Shown: one piece after another, positions 8,581 to 17,140 of the stretch
Layout of the letters: each line of letters begins with the position of its first letter
Numbering within the stretch: the first letter of the stretch is position 1
Origin: an uncultured Flavobacteriales bacterium
GTDB lineage: Bacteria > Bacteroidota > Bacteroidia > Flavobacteriales_D > Crocinitomicaceae
DNA length: 45,339 nucleotides
NCBI GenBank assembly: GCA_913020765.1
Contig: CAJWAO010000009.1
Location: 1 to 45,339, forward strand
Direction: 5' to 3'
The notes under the pieces: generated by a model
The model's input: the letters and a program-made list of their open reading frames with translations, nothing else
Told to the model about the DNA's origin: nothing
Databases searched by the model: none
Program-made: the position numbers and the translations under genes

Positions 8581-10368
8581 TTAGTGCCTTACTGTAACAC
8601 GCTTTTTAAGCATTCCCTTCTTACCTTCCCCAAACAGTATGTACATGCCATTTGATAACTGAGATACATCAATTACCTGAGGTGATGCATTTACATCGAC
8701 TGAAGTCATGAGTCTTCCTTCCATATTGTACAACATTAAGGTTTCAAGCCCAACGTTCTCCGGCCACATCACAACGAATTGATCCTGTGCTGGATTCGGG
8801 TAGCACCACCAATCACTCTGAAGCTCCTGAATACTCGCATCGTTGTAATAAACGAAAGGTGCCGTCAAGAAATCACAACCAAGACTATCATAGACATAAG
8901 CCACATAATCTCCGTTCTCATTTGGTTGATGGTCATAGTTGGTCGCTCCACTAATCTGTATTCCATCGAGATACCATTGCACGCCATAGCCTTGTGGTAA
9001 ATTAGGCACGTATAAGTTTTCAGCGGCATCTATCTCAATTTCAAAACTCAGCGTGGTATCACAATAAATCACAAATACGGAGTCGGAAGTTGAACTGCAA
9101 CCCAAAGGACTGTATGCCGTCACATAATAATAACCTGTTTGGTCTATGGATTCAACAGAATCGGTGTGCCCTGTCCAAAAAACACTATCAATGGACCATT
9201 GTAAAATATACTGCGAAGAATCCGTTGCGATTGTATAGGCCGATGAGTCATAGACAATATTTGGAATGCCTGGTGCTGCACCTACGATAATTGTATCTAT
9301 GCTCTGAACAGAAGGAACAGGTAATATTTGTTGATAGTCAATGTTATAGGCAACATCTGAATAAGAACCTGCTCCGCAACTAGAGCAACTCGAAAAATTC
9401 ATTATGTGACTTCCACAATTGTCGTCTCCCCCATAGGTAATCTCCGCGGCATTCGTCTGAGCTGCTGTTTCATCAGCATCCATCACTTTAATCTTATATT
9501 GCTTTGTAGGGTCCATATTAATATTAACAGACCAAGTTATGGGACCGTCATTATTATATTCATAGTTGGATTGGTAAATTAAGTTTCCATCCTCTAAAAG
9601 TTGAAAATAAGGATCGGGATTATTTCCATTTAGTAGTTCCCAACCCCATGGTTCGCCCAACCAATTCTCACCAACATTCAGTATCGTCACCTCTGTAAGG
9701 GTGTAATTGTCTAATGTATCCATATTGCTAAATCCTGCATACTGAACAGGGTATGTACCCGGTTGCGTATACGTTTGAACTCCTGGGTTTTCATCATTCG
9801 TGGTGACACCATTTCCAAAATCCCATTCATAATAAAGTAATCCTGGATTGTTGTTCGTAAAATCAACCTCAAGTGGTAAGCAACCAATCGGTGGATTTGA
9901 ATTAAATCCTGAGTTACCGATTGCAGGCGTCTGAATTTCGAGTGTAATAAAGAAAGGTACCGGGATATTGTCAATATTTGCTCCCGAGGCGGTCACATCA
10001 ACCAGAATACTGACCTCTACATCATAAATTCCCGCAAGAATAGGGGTACCATACACATTGATACAACCATATACATTATTTTGAGGATTGTAATTACATC
10101 CATTTGCGGCATTATTACAAACCCAGCTAAGGCCTACTGGTAAAGCAATACTAACGATTTCAAAGTTATTAATGGTAGCTCCGCTTGTATCTGTCGGCAT
10201 TACAAAAGTAATGTCCTCAGAATAAGGTTGACCTGCAAATCCAACTGGAAGAGGATTTGGATAAATCCCAGCGACGGTATAGCTGTCATCCACTGTGCAT
10301 TGTGTATGCGAATGAATAGGTATAAAAAGATAGATTAAAAGGATGGAGATAATGAATAATGGTCTCAT
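8581..10368 (-). CDS. T9SS-exported PKD-domain adhesin-like protein
   Basis: A 595-aa secreted protein. It carries a signal peptide at residues 1-21 (ending SHTQ), then an Ig-like region at about 25-150. A PKD domain at about 160-230 is recognised by PLEVDFTNNNPG, YEWDFGNG and the closing QTYTQPGTYPV. A cysteine-containing region near 235-350 (GGDDNCGSHIMNF, SSCSSCGAGS) resembles C2-like beta sandwiches. Ig-like repeats of the kind found in gliding-bacterium surface proteins follow. The final 75 residues form a T9SS sorting domain, opening with WCYPNPAQDQF and ending KKRVTVRH. No catalytic motif is seen, so adhesion or carbohydrate binding is the likely role. It is a single gene, separated from the CotH gene by a 646-bp non-coding block. 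Confidence 0.8.
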   Translation of the reverse strand: MRPLFIISILLIYLFIPIHSHTQCTVDDSYTVAGIYPNPLPVGFAGQPYSEDITFVMPTDTSGATINNFEIVSIALPVGLSWVCNNAANGCNYNPQNNVYGCINVYGTPILAGIYDVEVSILVDVTASGANIDNIPVPFFITLEIQTPAIGNSGFNSNPPIGCLPLEVDFTNNNPGLLYYEWDFGNGVTTNDENPGVQTYTQPGTYPVQYAGFSNMDTLDNYTLTEVTILNVGENWLGEPWGWELLNGNNPDPYFQLLEDGNLIYQSNYEYNNDGPITWSVNINMDPTKQYKIKVMDADETAAQTNAAEITYGGDDNCGSHIMNFSSCSSCGAGSYSDVAYNIDYQQILPVPSVQSIDTIIVGAAPGIPNIVYDSSAYTIATDSSQYILQWSIDSVFWTGHTDSVESIDQTGYYYVTAYSPLGCSSTSDSVFVIYCDTTLSFEIEIDAAENLYVPNLPQGYGVQWYLDGIQISGATNYDHQPNENGDYVAYVYDSLGCDFLTAPFVYYNDASIQELQSDWWCYPNPAQDQFVVMWPENVGLETLMLYNMEGRLMTSVDVNASPQVIDVSQLSNGMYILFGEGKKGMLKKRVTVRH

Positions 10369-10438
10369 AGTTTGGCTATATATTGAAATCTATTTTGGAT
10401 TCGTTCGTCTAAATATAATGGTATTTATTTTATGGTTT

Positions 10439-10481
10439 TCAACAATTGTTGATAAGTGTAAATTGTAATATGTTGATAAGT
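10439..10481. repeat. Palindrome plus two TGTTGATAAGT direct repeats
   Basis: TCAACAATTGTTGA (10439-10452) is a perfect 14-bp palindrome. TGTTGATAAGT occurs at 10447-10457 and again at 10471-10481, a 24-bp period. It lies 70-115 bp upstream of the minus-strand PKD gene, so an operator is possible. The reverse complement holds TTATCAACA, one base from a DnaA box. Confidence 0.5.
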
Positions 10482-10549
10482 AGATTCTTAAGTATGAATA
10501 ACTTCAATTTCGTATTCTTGCTTTAGCCAAATATGTTTCGTTACTTCAT

Positions 10550-11010
10550 ATCACCAAACGAGGGATAAAAGGTTTGTCAACGGACAAAATCTTCCCGACA
10601 AATTTTTAGGTCGATGTATTTAGAAGGGAAATGAGCAACGCGAATAAAGTTCATTTCTGAGAAGGGTTTACCCTCAGAATTTATACAAAGCATTTGATGC
10701 TGTGAAAACAAAAGTCAAAAGAAAGTTTGTCTAAGGAACGTTGCGAAAGTAATCGTTCTACGTGTTGAATGAGGCTTGATGATCAGTCGTGTGAAAATCA
10801 AGAGGCAAGAGACAAAGCTGTCGAAAGCAAGAAAAGCCCTGGGGTTTGAAAGCTAAGATGATTGGAAGTTTAGAAGTATTATTTTAAGTTTTCGGGCAAA
10901 AAATATTACGGAAGCCTTAGAACAGTAGTTTGGCGATACATGTTGTTCGCAACTGAATTGAAAGCGGTTTGCAATCCTTCGCGGAATGTAAATCGCTTTA
11001 CTGTTTTATA
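10550..11010. other. Non-coding block with several stem-loops, possible structured RNA or gene relic
   Basis: The gap between the PKD and CotH genes (10369-11014) holds no credible ORF. It contains at least five inverted repeats: TTTGTC/GACAAA (10573-10588), TCTGA plus GGGT stems (10656-10678), GGAACG/CGTTCT (10735-10759), CTTGAT/ATCAAG (10775-10802) and the long hairpin at 10961-10999, itself enclosed by AACAGTA (10921) and TACTGTT (ending 11005). The plus strand is purine-rich and unlike the flanking intergenic DNA. It matches no RNA family I can recognise (not tmRNA, RNase P, SRP or 6S). It could be a structured RNA, an intergenic repeat element, or a decayed gene; short peptide-like runs such as YPQNLYKAF in one frame keep the last option open. 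Confidence 0.4.
10961..10999. repeat. Long stem-loop, 16 of 17 positions paired
   Basis: Arms AAAGCGGTTTGCAATCC and GGAATGTAAATCGCTTT enclose a 5-nt TTCGC loop. Counting two G-U pairs as RNA read on the plus strand, 16 of 17 positions pair, with one A-A mismatch. There is no T-run on either side, so it is not a canonical terminator, though it lies just past the stop of the CotH gene (11015). Confidence 0.6.
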
Positions 11011-11014
11011 GACT

Positions 11015-12553
11015 TTACTTTTGCTTTAATACCTTGAGAGATGTGTGCTCAAGTTTGAGGTAATATAGATTTGGGCCAAGCTCCGAAAGGTCAATTTGGG
11101 GGTTCATTTCATTGATTTCGCCATCAAAAATAAGTTTACCATCTATACTAAAAAGTGAATATGACATGGGGTACTCTATTGCTCCATGTACCATAATAAT
11201 GTCGGCAGAAGGATTGGGATAAACTGAAATTTGCTTTGACTCAAACTCACTTAGAAATGCCGACGAGCTGCAATCTACAATCGACGATAAATAATCGTAT
11301 CGTGTCTGAATGAATGACTTTAAACCGTATAAGGTTCCACCTGGCCCGGGTCCTGAATTCAAATTGTATTCAATATTGGTATTAAAATCATTGTTGCTAT
11401 ACATTTTGTTGTTGTCGGCATAAACGTATTGCTGAATCAAAGACTTATAGTTGTCGATAATTGGGTTCAGATAAGTTGGATTAAATACCGTATTTAAGAG
11501 CAAGCAAATCTCTGAAGTATATTGACTCATGAATAAGTCATTTTCAAATACACGCTCTAACAAAGGTCGCTGCCCCTGAAAAAAGTCAATGGGCAAATTG
11601 GTCATTGGTGTTTGTACACCAAAAGCATAGGATCCAAAGGTTTCATTGGCATCCCATTTTATCCACTCCCACTGGTCTGTGGACATATTGTGATAGAGGT
11701 AATAATTTCGTGCAGACAAGGTGTATGTGTCGAGATTACTAAATAAATTATTGAACGCGACAGAACTCAAAAATGGACCTAAATCCAAACGAGAGGGTAA
11801 ACCTGATTCAAATTCTGCATCTGACGAGCTGTTCAAGAAGTAAATAAAATCAATGAGATCATACCAGTCGTTATCATCTTCGTTGGACTTTAGCTCATAG
11901 GAGAATTCATATAAAGATTGATCTAAACCAAGATAAACGAGGCTTGCCTCTCCATCGCCAAAGTCAAAATTTGAGCCTGCCTTAAAAAGATTTCCGTCGT
12001 CATCTCCGATTCGCCAATCTAAAAACTGGTCATCAATCTGCTCAATCATCGTGTAAAAACCCCAAGCTTGACCATTATATGATACACTTGCATAATTTAC
12101 CCTCGGTGCCGGAACGCCCCTTTCTCTGCACAGATCAAAAAATAGTTTTTCGCGCATAAAAGTTGGGTCTTTGAATCCATTGCTAAAATTTAGTTTTTTC
12201 AATCCGTCATAATTTTGACCGGAAATAAATCTATTGAAGTCGATTTTAAAAGACTTTTTATCACCAGGATGCATGCCACTTGAGTTACCCTTTAACCGGA
12301 CGCCCACGCTATCAAAAGAATAAGTACCCGTAACATCAGTTAAAGTTAAGCTAGCGGGAATATAAACAGAACCATTTGCATCTATATGCTCATAATTGTA
12401 TTCCAACTGCTGCCAAAAGTCACTTTGTGGAAAATCCAATTCTATGGTTACTACTTGGTTCGAGGAAAATAGATTTGCTCCTTCAATTTGAGCAAATAGC
12501 TTAATCGAAAATAATATCAATGAAAGAAGAAACAGTAATTTTGAAATTTTCAT
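11015..12553 (-). CDS. CotH-kinase-fold protein with T9SS sorting domain
   Basis: A secreted 512-aa CotH-family protein. The signal peptide spans residues 1-21 (ending LFAQ). Diagnostic CotH motifs appear in order: VGVRLKGNSS (83-92), KKSFKIDFNRF (99-109), LNFSNGFKDPTFMREKLFFD (about 121-140), PAPRVNYASVSYNG, and WEWIKWDANETFG (about 295-307) with the metal-binding Asp near 301. Spore-coat CotH is an atypical protein kinase; in Bacteroidota the exported copies are of unknown substrate and could phosphorylate or simply bind surface proteins. From about residue 440 a sorting domain starts at ISVYPNPSADIIMV. The gene has its own promoter and no close partner. Confidence 0.88.
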   Translation of the reverse strand: MKISKLLFLLSLILFSIKLFAQIEGANLFSSNQVVTIELDFPQSDFWQQLEYNYEHIDANGSVYIPASLTLTDVTGTYSFDSVGVRLKGNSSGMHPGDKKSFKIDFNRFISGQNYDGLKKLNFSNGFKDPTFMREKLFFDLCRERGVPAPRVNYASVSYNGQAWGFYTMIEQIDDQFLDWRIGDDDGNLFKAGSNFDFGDGEASLVYLGLDQSLYEFSYELKSNEDDNDWYDLIDFIYFLNSSSDAEFESGLPSRLDLGPFLSSVAFNNLFSNLDTYTLSARNYYLYHNMSTDQWEWIKWDANETFGSYAFGVQTPMTNLPIDFFQGQRPLLERVFENDLFMSQYTSEICLLLNTVFNPTYLNPIIDNYKSLIQQYVYADNNKMYSNNDFNTNIEYNLNSGPGPGGTLYGLKSFIQTRYDYLSSIVDCSSSAFLSEFESKQISVYPNPSADIIMVHGAIEYPMSYSLFSIDGKLIFDGEINEMNPQIDLSELGPNLYYLKLEHTSLKVLKQK

Positions 12554-12622
12554 TTAGATTGAATTAGAAGTTGATGGTTGATGCAAAAAAACCATTTATC
12601 GGAAAAAGCACATGTTCCCTTT

Positions 12623-12653
12623 CAAATTTATTCACAAGCACAATATAAGCGAA
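12623..12653 (-). promoter_or_regulatory. Bacteroidota promoter of the CotH gene
   Basis: On the minus strand: TTCG, then 19 bp, then TAAATTTG, a perfect -7 box with a one-mismatch -33 box at ideal spacing. The leader to the ATG at 12553 would be about 60 nt. Confidence 0.6.
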
Positions 12654-12668
12654 CAGTCGTAACAACAC

Positions 12669-13631
12669 CTAACGAAGATGCACCTCTTCAATTACAGGAG
12701 TTACTGCTTTGAGCACCTCAAAAGCGGCAGTTGCCATTCTATTTTCAGTATCTAAGGTGGGATTAACCTCAACAACCTCAAAGCATGCTGTTTTACCTGT
12801 GCGAATGAATCTATTGATGATTTCAACAACCTCATCGATATCAAAACCCCTTGGAACAGGTGTTCCCGTCCCTTTAGATATTCGATCACAATCAAGACTA
12901 TCCACATCAAAAGAGATATAAATCACATCGCAAGAAGATAGTTTTTCCACAGCCTCATCAAGGCAAATATCGATTCCCCGATAACGAATTTCATCCACAG
13001 TATAATTCTTAATATCGTGCGTTTGCATGCAAGCATCCTCAGGAGCCTCTGTGTCTCTTACACCGAAATAAATGAGCTCAGAGGCTTCAAGCTTCTTACC
13101 AGTAATCCCAATATTTTTAAGATTTGCCCAATGTGCTTCAGTTTCCTCGGGAACTTCATTAATCTGATGTGCTTTGTTGTCAATTGACAATCCGGCGGCA
13201 AGTGGCATTCCGTGAACATTTCCAGAGGGAGAGGTATAAGGTGAATGTAAATCAGCGTGCGCATCCACCCAAATCACGCCTAATTTTTTGTTTTTGTTTG
13301 CCGCCTTTACACCGCTCATTGTCCCCAAAGCCGACGAATGATCACCGGATAAAACAATTGGATACAAATTGTCTTCAATATTTCTGTGAACCTCTGCGCT
13401 CAGACGATCACAAACATTCACCACACTTCCAATTCGTTTGGCGAAACTGTTTTTAACTTTATTGTAAATTGATTCGTTTTCTGTTTCAATATCCTCATAA
13501 CGGTATCGAGTGAAATAATTATGGTTTTGATTTATGGCCGCAATTTCGATTGCATCTATACCCAAATCCGCACCTCGCGTCCCTGCGCCTATATCAGACC
13601 TATTTTTTAACAGCTTTATTTCTTTCATCAC
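12669..13631 (-). CDS. rocF: Arginase
   Basis: A cytoplasmic Mn-dependent ureohydrolase, 320 aa. The metal and substrate motifs are arginase-like in order: LSGDHSSALG near residue 93, VIWVDAHADLHSP near 122, SGNVHGMPLA near 137, and YISFDVDSLD near 240 followed by TGTPVPRGF. The near-match of WVDAHADLHSPYTSPSGN to eukaryotic arginases favours arginase (arginine to ornithine and urea) over agmatinase or formimidoylglutamase, although substrate assignment in this fold is not certain. FEVVEVNPTLD near the C-terminus also matches. The start at 13631 gives MMKEIKLL; the second Met is equally possible. It is a single gene, divergent from the small exported protein at 13808. No urease or ornithine genes are in the window. 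Confidence 0.85.
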   Translation of the reverse strand: MMKEIKLLKNRSDIGAGTRGADLGIDAIEIAAINQNHNYFTRYRYEDIETENESIYNKVKNSFAKRIGSVVNVCDRLSAEVHRNIEDNLYPIVLSGDHSSALGTMSGVKAANKNKKLGVIWVDAHADLHSPYTSPSGNVHGMPLAAGLSIDNKAHQINEVPEETEAHWANLKNIGITGKKLEASELIYFGVRDTEAPEDACMQTHDIKNYTVDEIRYRGIDICLDEAVEKLSSCDVIYISFDVDSLDCDRISKGTGTPVPRGFDIDEVVEIINRFIRTGKTACFEVVEVNPTLDTENRMATAAFEVLKAVTPVIEEVHLR

Positions 13632-13807
13632 GGTATCAAAATTTCTTAATGATCAATTGATTAGCGCCGAAACTAATGAAATTTATCAACAAATAATAAA
13701 ATTCCATTTTAATTGAGGTTTTTTTAGTGCATCGTATTTAGGGGGAATTGCTTTGTTTTGTACCTTTCTCATCAAGTAGCATTATTTTCATAAACCAGAT
13801 ATAAAAT

Positions 13808-14500
13808 ATGTACCTGTTGCCTGCTTTAAGTAAAACATCAATGCTCATTTTGGCGCATTTTTTATTGATTACAGCAATATTTGGGCAATCATCGTCATCA
13901 TTTTCGGGTGAATTAATCTACGCAATAACCAAAATTGACGAAAACAAAATACAAAGTGGGTTTGGAAACGACCATTCACATGCAGAAGAAAAATTAATCA
14001 TCTACACCAAAGACTCTTTAGTAAAACGGGTATATTTTAATTCTGAAAATGGGATTCAAGAAAGTATTGAACACTTAACATATGCTAAGAAAATTTTACT
14101 CCTTAGCATTGATACAATGAACTATGCTGTTCAACTACCAGTAAATCAAAAAAATCATACTGACCAGCTTGATAGTACTTACGTTCTATCTAAAAAATGC
14201 TTCCCAAAAGTTTATTTTGCAGGTATTAAAGGTAAACCAATGTTTCTCTCTCATCCGATGCTCAGCAATAAGCTTCAAATATGGTACAGTAAAAAAATAC
14301 ATCCGAAATACAATTCAGTATACGCAGAGCTCCCTGGGATTCCGTTGAAATACTATATTGCATCCGAAAAAGGCCTTTACTTGTACGAGCTGGAGTCATT
14401 TAAGCAATATGACCCTCCTCTTTCTTTGTTTCAAATACCTATCGGTTACGACATCCTTTCACTTGAAGATTTTCTCAATCTTCTCGACAACCAAAAGTAA
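13808..14500 (+). CDS. Exported DUF4412/GLPGLI-like protein, unknown function
   Basis: A 230-aa protein with a signal sequence; the ATG at 13841 (MLILAHFLLITAIFGQ) gives the tighter signal peptide, while the ATG at 13808 adds eleven residues. The mature part begins SSSFSGELIYAIT, the usual opening strand of DUF4412 and GLPGLI proteins, and ends with YAELPGIPLKYYI and a Tyr-rich strand, where those families place their G-x-P motif. These periplasmic beta-rich proteins are common in Bacteroidota, without known function. There is no lipobox. It lies 110 bp upstream of ftsK on the same strand, separated by an 18-bp palindrome, so linkage to ftsK is uncertain. TACCTTTC at 13761 is a possible weak -7 box. 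Confidence 0.65.
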   Translation: MYLLPALSKTSMLILAHFLLITAIFGQSSSSFSGELIYAITKIDENKIQSGFGNDHSHAEEKLIIYTKDSLVKRVYFNSENGIQESIEHLTYAKKILLLSIDTMNYAVQLPVNQKNHTDQLDSTYVLSKKCFPKVYFAGIKGKPMFLSHPMLSNKLQIWYSKKIHPKYNSVYAELPGIPLKYYIASEKGLYLYELESFKQYDPPLSLFQIPIGYDILSLEDFLNLLDNQK

Positions 14501-14525
14501 CAAACGATATCTATTGGGTTTATAA

Positions 14526-14543
14526 TGAACACTTGAGTGTTCA
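14526..14543. repeat. 18-bp inverted repeat upstream of ftsK
   Basis: TGAACACT and AGTGTTCA form perfect 8-bp arms around TG. There is no T-run after it, so a protein-binding operator is as likely as a terminator of the upstream gene. It sits 68 bp before the ftsK start. Confidence 0.5.
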
Positions 14544-14610
14544 AATATATGGAGCAAAAGCCCAAATTCGGAGAGGCTTAAGGTTATATTCGTAAAACAG
14601 TATAAATTGA

Positions 14611-17139
14611 ATGGAGGAAAACGAATTCATACCCGTAGACAATAAGAAACCTAAAAAACGCCCTGCAAGGAAATCAAGTAATTCGAAAAAATCTGGTAAG
14701 CGCAAAAATGGCACCTCCTTATTTTCGAAAATTGATGGACAAAAAATAGCAACTATTTTAGGTTCATTTTTCCTCTTATTTTCTGTTTTTCTATTTCTTG
14801 CCTGCGTCTCTTATTTTTTCACTTGGCAGGTAGATCAGGATAAAATCTTGAACTCCACTTTCTTTGAATTTATATTCAATCAATCGGACGTTGAAGTTCA
14901 GAATTGGCTTGGAAAACTTGGTGCATGGATGGCTCATCTATTGATTTACAATCTTTTTGGCGTTACCTCCATTGGCATCTGTTTTCTCATGTTCTTATTT
15001 AGTGTCAAAATTTTATTCAAAAAATCAATACTACCCGGCGGTAAGGCATTTTCCGTAACGATGGCATTTATGCTGTGGGGATCACTATTTTTGGCATTCT
15101 TTTCAGCAGAGATTCACATGCTCGGCGGAACCTTTGGATTTTATGCCAATAATTGGCTCATTCAAACTCTGGGCTCAATTGGAACCATTAGTTTGGACTT
15201 AGTCTTGCTGTACATAATCGTTACACTCATTTTTAATCCAGATTACAAAGCCCTTTTCACCTACTTTTTCCCAAAAAAAGAAAAAGAGGATGAAGCTTTA
15301 GCTGATGAAAAAAAGCTTTCTGAAGATGACAATATGGTCATTATAAACCCAATAACCGAAGAGGAAATTAAAGAAGATTTAGTTTCAGAGACCGTAGATT
15401 TCAGTGATGAAAATGTAGAAGAACCGTCGACATCGCAATCAGAACCGATGATTGAAAGTGAGCTATCGGAAATTAAAGAAGAAAGCGCCGAGTCAATGAA
15501 CCAAGGCACAGAGACCGAACCAACATCAGAGGAAGAGTTCGAAATCGAAATCGCAGAGGAAGAGGCTATGGTCGATGAAAGCGAGCTCGGAGAGCAAACA
15601 TTATCAGAAAAGTTAGTTGAAGAGCACGGTGAATTTGATCCAAAGGCAGATCTTGAGGGTTACCTTCTACCTTCCGTTGAGCTGCTTAAGGATTATGGTT
15701 CAGGCAGTGTTTCAGTCAATAAAGAAGAGCTGGAAACCAATAAGGATAAAATTATTGAAACCCTATCAAATTATAAGATTGATATCGCAAAAATTAAGGC
15801 AACTGTGGGACCTACGGTCACACTATACGAAATCGTTCCTGCACCTGGGGTTCGAATTTCAAAAATAAAAAACCTTGAAGATGACATTGCCCTGAGCCTC
15901 AGCGCATTAGGAATTAGAATTATTGCACCTATTCCGGGAAAGGGAACGATCGGAATAGAAGTTCCCAATTCTAGCCCTGATATGGTTAGCATGCGGTCAT
16001 TAATTGCTTCTGAAAAATTTCAGAATCACGAAGGTCAACTCTCAGTGGTAATGGGAAAAACAATTACGAATGAAACCTTTGTTTTTGACCTCACCAAAAT
16101 GCCTCACCTCCTTGTGGCAGGAGCAACGGGACAGGGAAAATCGGTGGGTCTAAACGCAATTTTAATATCAATTCTCTACAGAAAACATCCATCACAGGTC
16201 AAATTTGTCCTTGTGGATCCGAAAAAAGTAGAACTCACACTTTACAATAAAATTGAAAGGCATTTCCTTGCGAAGCTTCCAGGGGAAGAAGAGGCCATCA
16301 TTACTGATACATCCAAGGTTGTAAATACATTGAATTCTCTCTGTATTGAAATGGACGAACGATATGAACTACTAAAAGTTGCACAGGTAAGAACAATAAA
16401 AGAGTACAATGAGAAATTCATCAAAAGGAAATTAAATCCTGAAAAAGGACACAAATACCTCCCGTACATTGTGGTACTAATCGATGAGTTTGCAGACCTC
16501 ATTATGACCGCAGGAAAAGAAGTTGAACATCCTATTGCGAGAATTGCTCAGCTTGCTCGGGCCATAGGAATACATCTTATCGTAGCAACACAAAGGCCGT
16601 CGGTGAATGTAATCACTGGTATGATCAAGGCAAATTTCCCCGCACGTATCGCTTTTAGAGTGCTGTCGAAAATAGATTCAAGAACAATTCTCGATGGGTC
16701 CGGAGCAGATCAACTTATTGGACGAGGAGATATGCTCATTTCAACAGGACAAGAAATGATACGACTTCAATGTGGATTTGTGGATACCCCTGAGGTTGAG
16801 GAAATATGTAGCTTTATTGGAGATCAAAGAGCTTATCCTGATGCGCTCATCCTACCAGAATATGTTCCTGAAGGAGGAGAGGGTAAAGGTGATATGGATA
16901 TGGATGAGATGGACGCGATGTTTGTAGATGCTGCACGTATTGTCGTTATCAATCAGCAAGGTTCCGCGAGTCTTTTACAACGTAAATTAAAATTAGGCTA
17001 CAATCGAGCAGGCCGTATCGTAGACCAACTTGAATCATTCGGAATTATAGGCCCATTCCAAGGAAGTAAGGCAAGAGATGTACTCTACGCCGATGTAGAT
17101 TCTTTGGAGGAATATTTGAAAGTAAAAGGCTTGCTTTAG
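14611..17139 (+). CDS. ftsK: DNA translocase FtsK
   Basis: A septum-anchored motor that pumps chromosomal DNA during division, 842 aa. The N-terminus is Lys/Arg-rich and is followed by four to five membrane helices between about residues 45 and 210. An acidic Glu-rich linker covers about 224-346. The alpha domain follows at about 350-490. The motor has Walker A GATGQGKS at 504-511 and Walker B VVLIDEFADL at 621-630, with ATQRPSVNVITG downstream. The last 65 residues (from about ARIVVINQQGSASLLQRKL) form the gamma winged-helix domain that reads KOPS-like polar sequences in other bacteria. The order of domains and length are typical of Bacteroidota FtsK. It ends one base before the convergent DUF6884-like gene. 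Confidence 0.97.
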   Translation: MEENEFIPVDNKKPKKRPARKSSNSKKSGKRKNGTSLFSKIDGQKIATILGSFFLLFSVFLFLACVSYFFTWQVDQDKILNSTFFEFIFNQSDVEVQNWLGKLGAWMAHLLIYNLFGVTSIGICFLMFLFSVKILFKKSILPGGKAFSVTMAFMLWGSLFLAFFSAEIHMLGGTFGFYANNWLIQTLGSIGTISLDLVLLYIIVTLIFNPDYKALFTYFFPKKEKEDEALADEKKLSEDDNMVIINPITEEEIKEDLVSETVDFSDENVEEPSTSQSEPMIESELSEIKEESAESMNQGTETEPTSEEEFEIEIAEEEAMVDESELGEQTLSEKLVEEHGEFDPKADLEGYLLPSVELLKDYGSGSVSVNKEELETNKDKIIETLSNYKIDIAKIKATVGPTVTLYEIVPAPGVRISKIKNLEDDIALSLSALGIRIIAPIPGKGTIGIEVPNSSPDMVSMRSLIASEKFQNHEGQLSVVMGKTITNETFVFDLTKMPHLLVAGATGQGKSVGLNAILISILYRKHPSQVKFVLVDPKKVELTLYNKIERHFLAKLPGEEEAIITDTSKVVNTLNSLCIEMDERYELLKVAQVRTIKEYNEKFIKRKLNPEKGHKYLPYIVVLIDEFADLIMTAGKEVEHPIARIAQLARAIGIHLIVATQRPSVNVITGMIKANFPARIAFRVLSKIDSRTILDGSGADQLIGRGDMLISTGQEMIRLQCGFVDTPEVEEICSFIGDQRAYPDALILPEYVPEGGEGKGDMDMDEMDAMFVDAARIVVINQQGSASLLQRKLKLGYNRAGRIVDQLESFGIIGPFQGSKARDVLYADVDSLEEYLKVKGLL

Positions 17140-17140
17140 G

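Noticed and set aside
8495-8584. 29-codon ORF (MEWYMKNRWW start) with one possible membrane helix in the gap after the barrel gene
   Set aside because: It overlaps the last codons of the convergent PKD gene, has no promoter or ribosome-binding site, and its Trp/Tyr richness can arise by chance. It would need a conserved homologue to be called.
10651-10716. Decayed protein gene suggested by the peptide-like run YPQNLYKAF
   Set aside because: A stop follows within about 15 codons, no other frame continues it, and I cannot match it to a family. Kept only as an alternative in the block entry.
10921-11005. Integron attC-like site, because of nested inverted repeats
   Set aside because: No GTTRRRY/RYYYAAC core pair at the ends, no integrase and no cassette array.
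11000-11014. Terminator for the CotH gene formed by the 10961-10999 hairpin
   Set aside because: There is no T-run on the minus strand past the stem. Its length and the enclosing repeats fit a structured element better.
13808-14500. Firm assignment to the GLPGLI family
   Set aside because: The defining GLPGLI segment is not present; only a related ELPGIPLKY strand is seen, so the call stays at DUF4412/GLPGLI-like.
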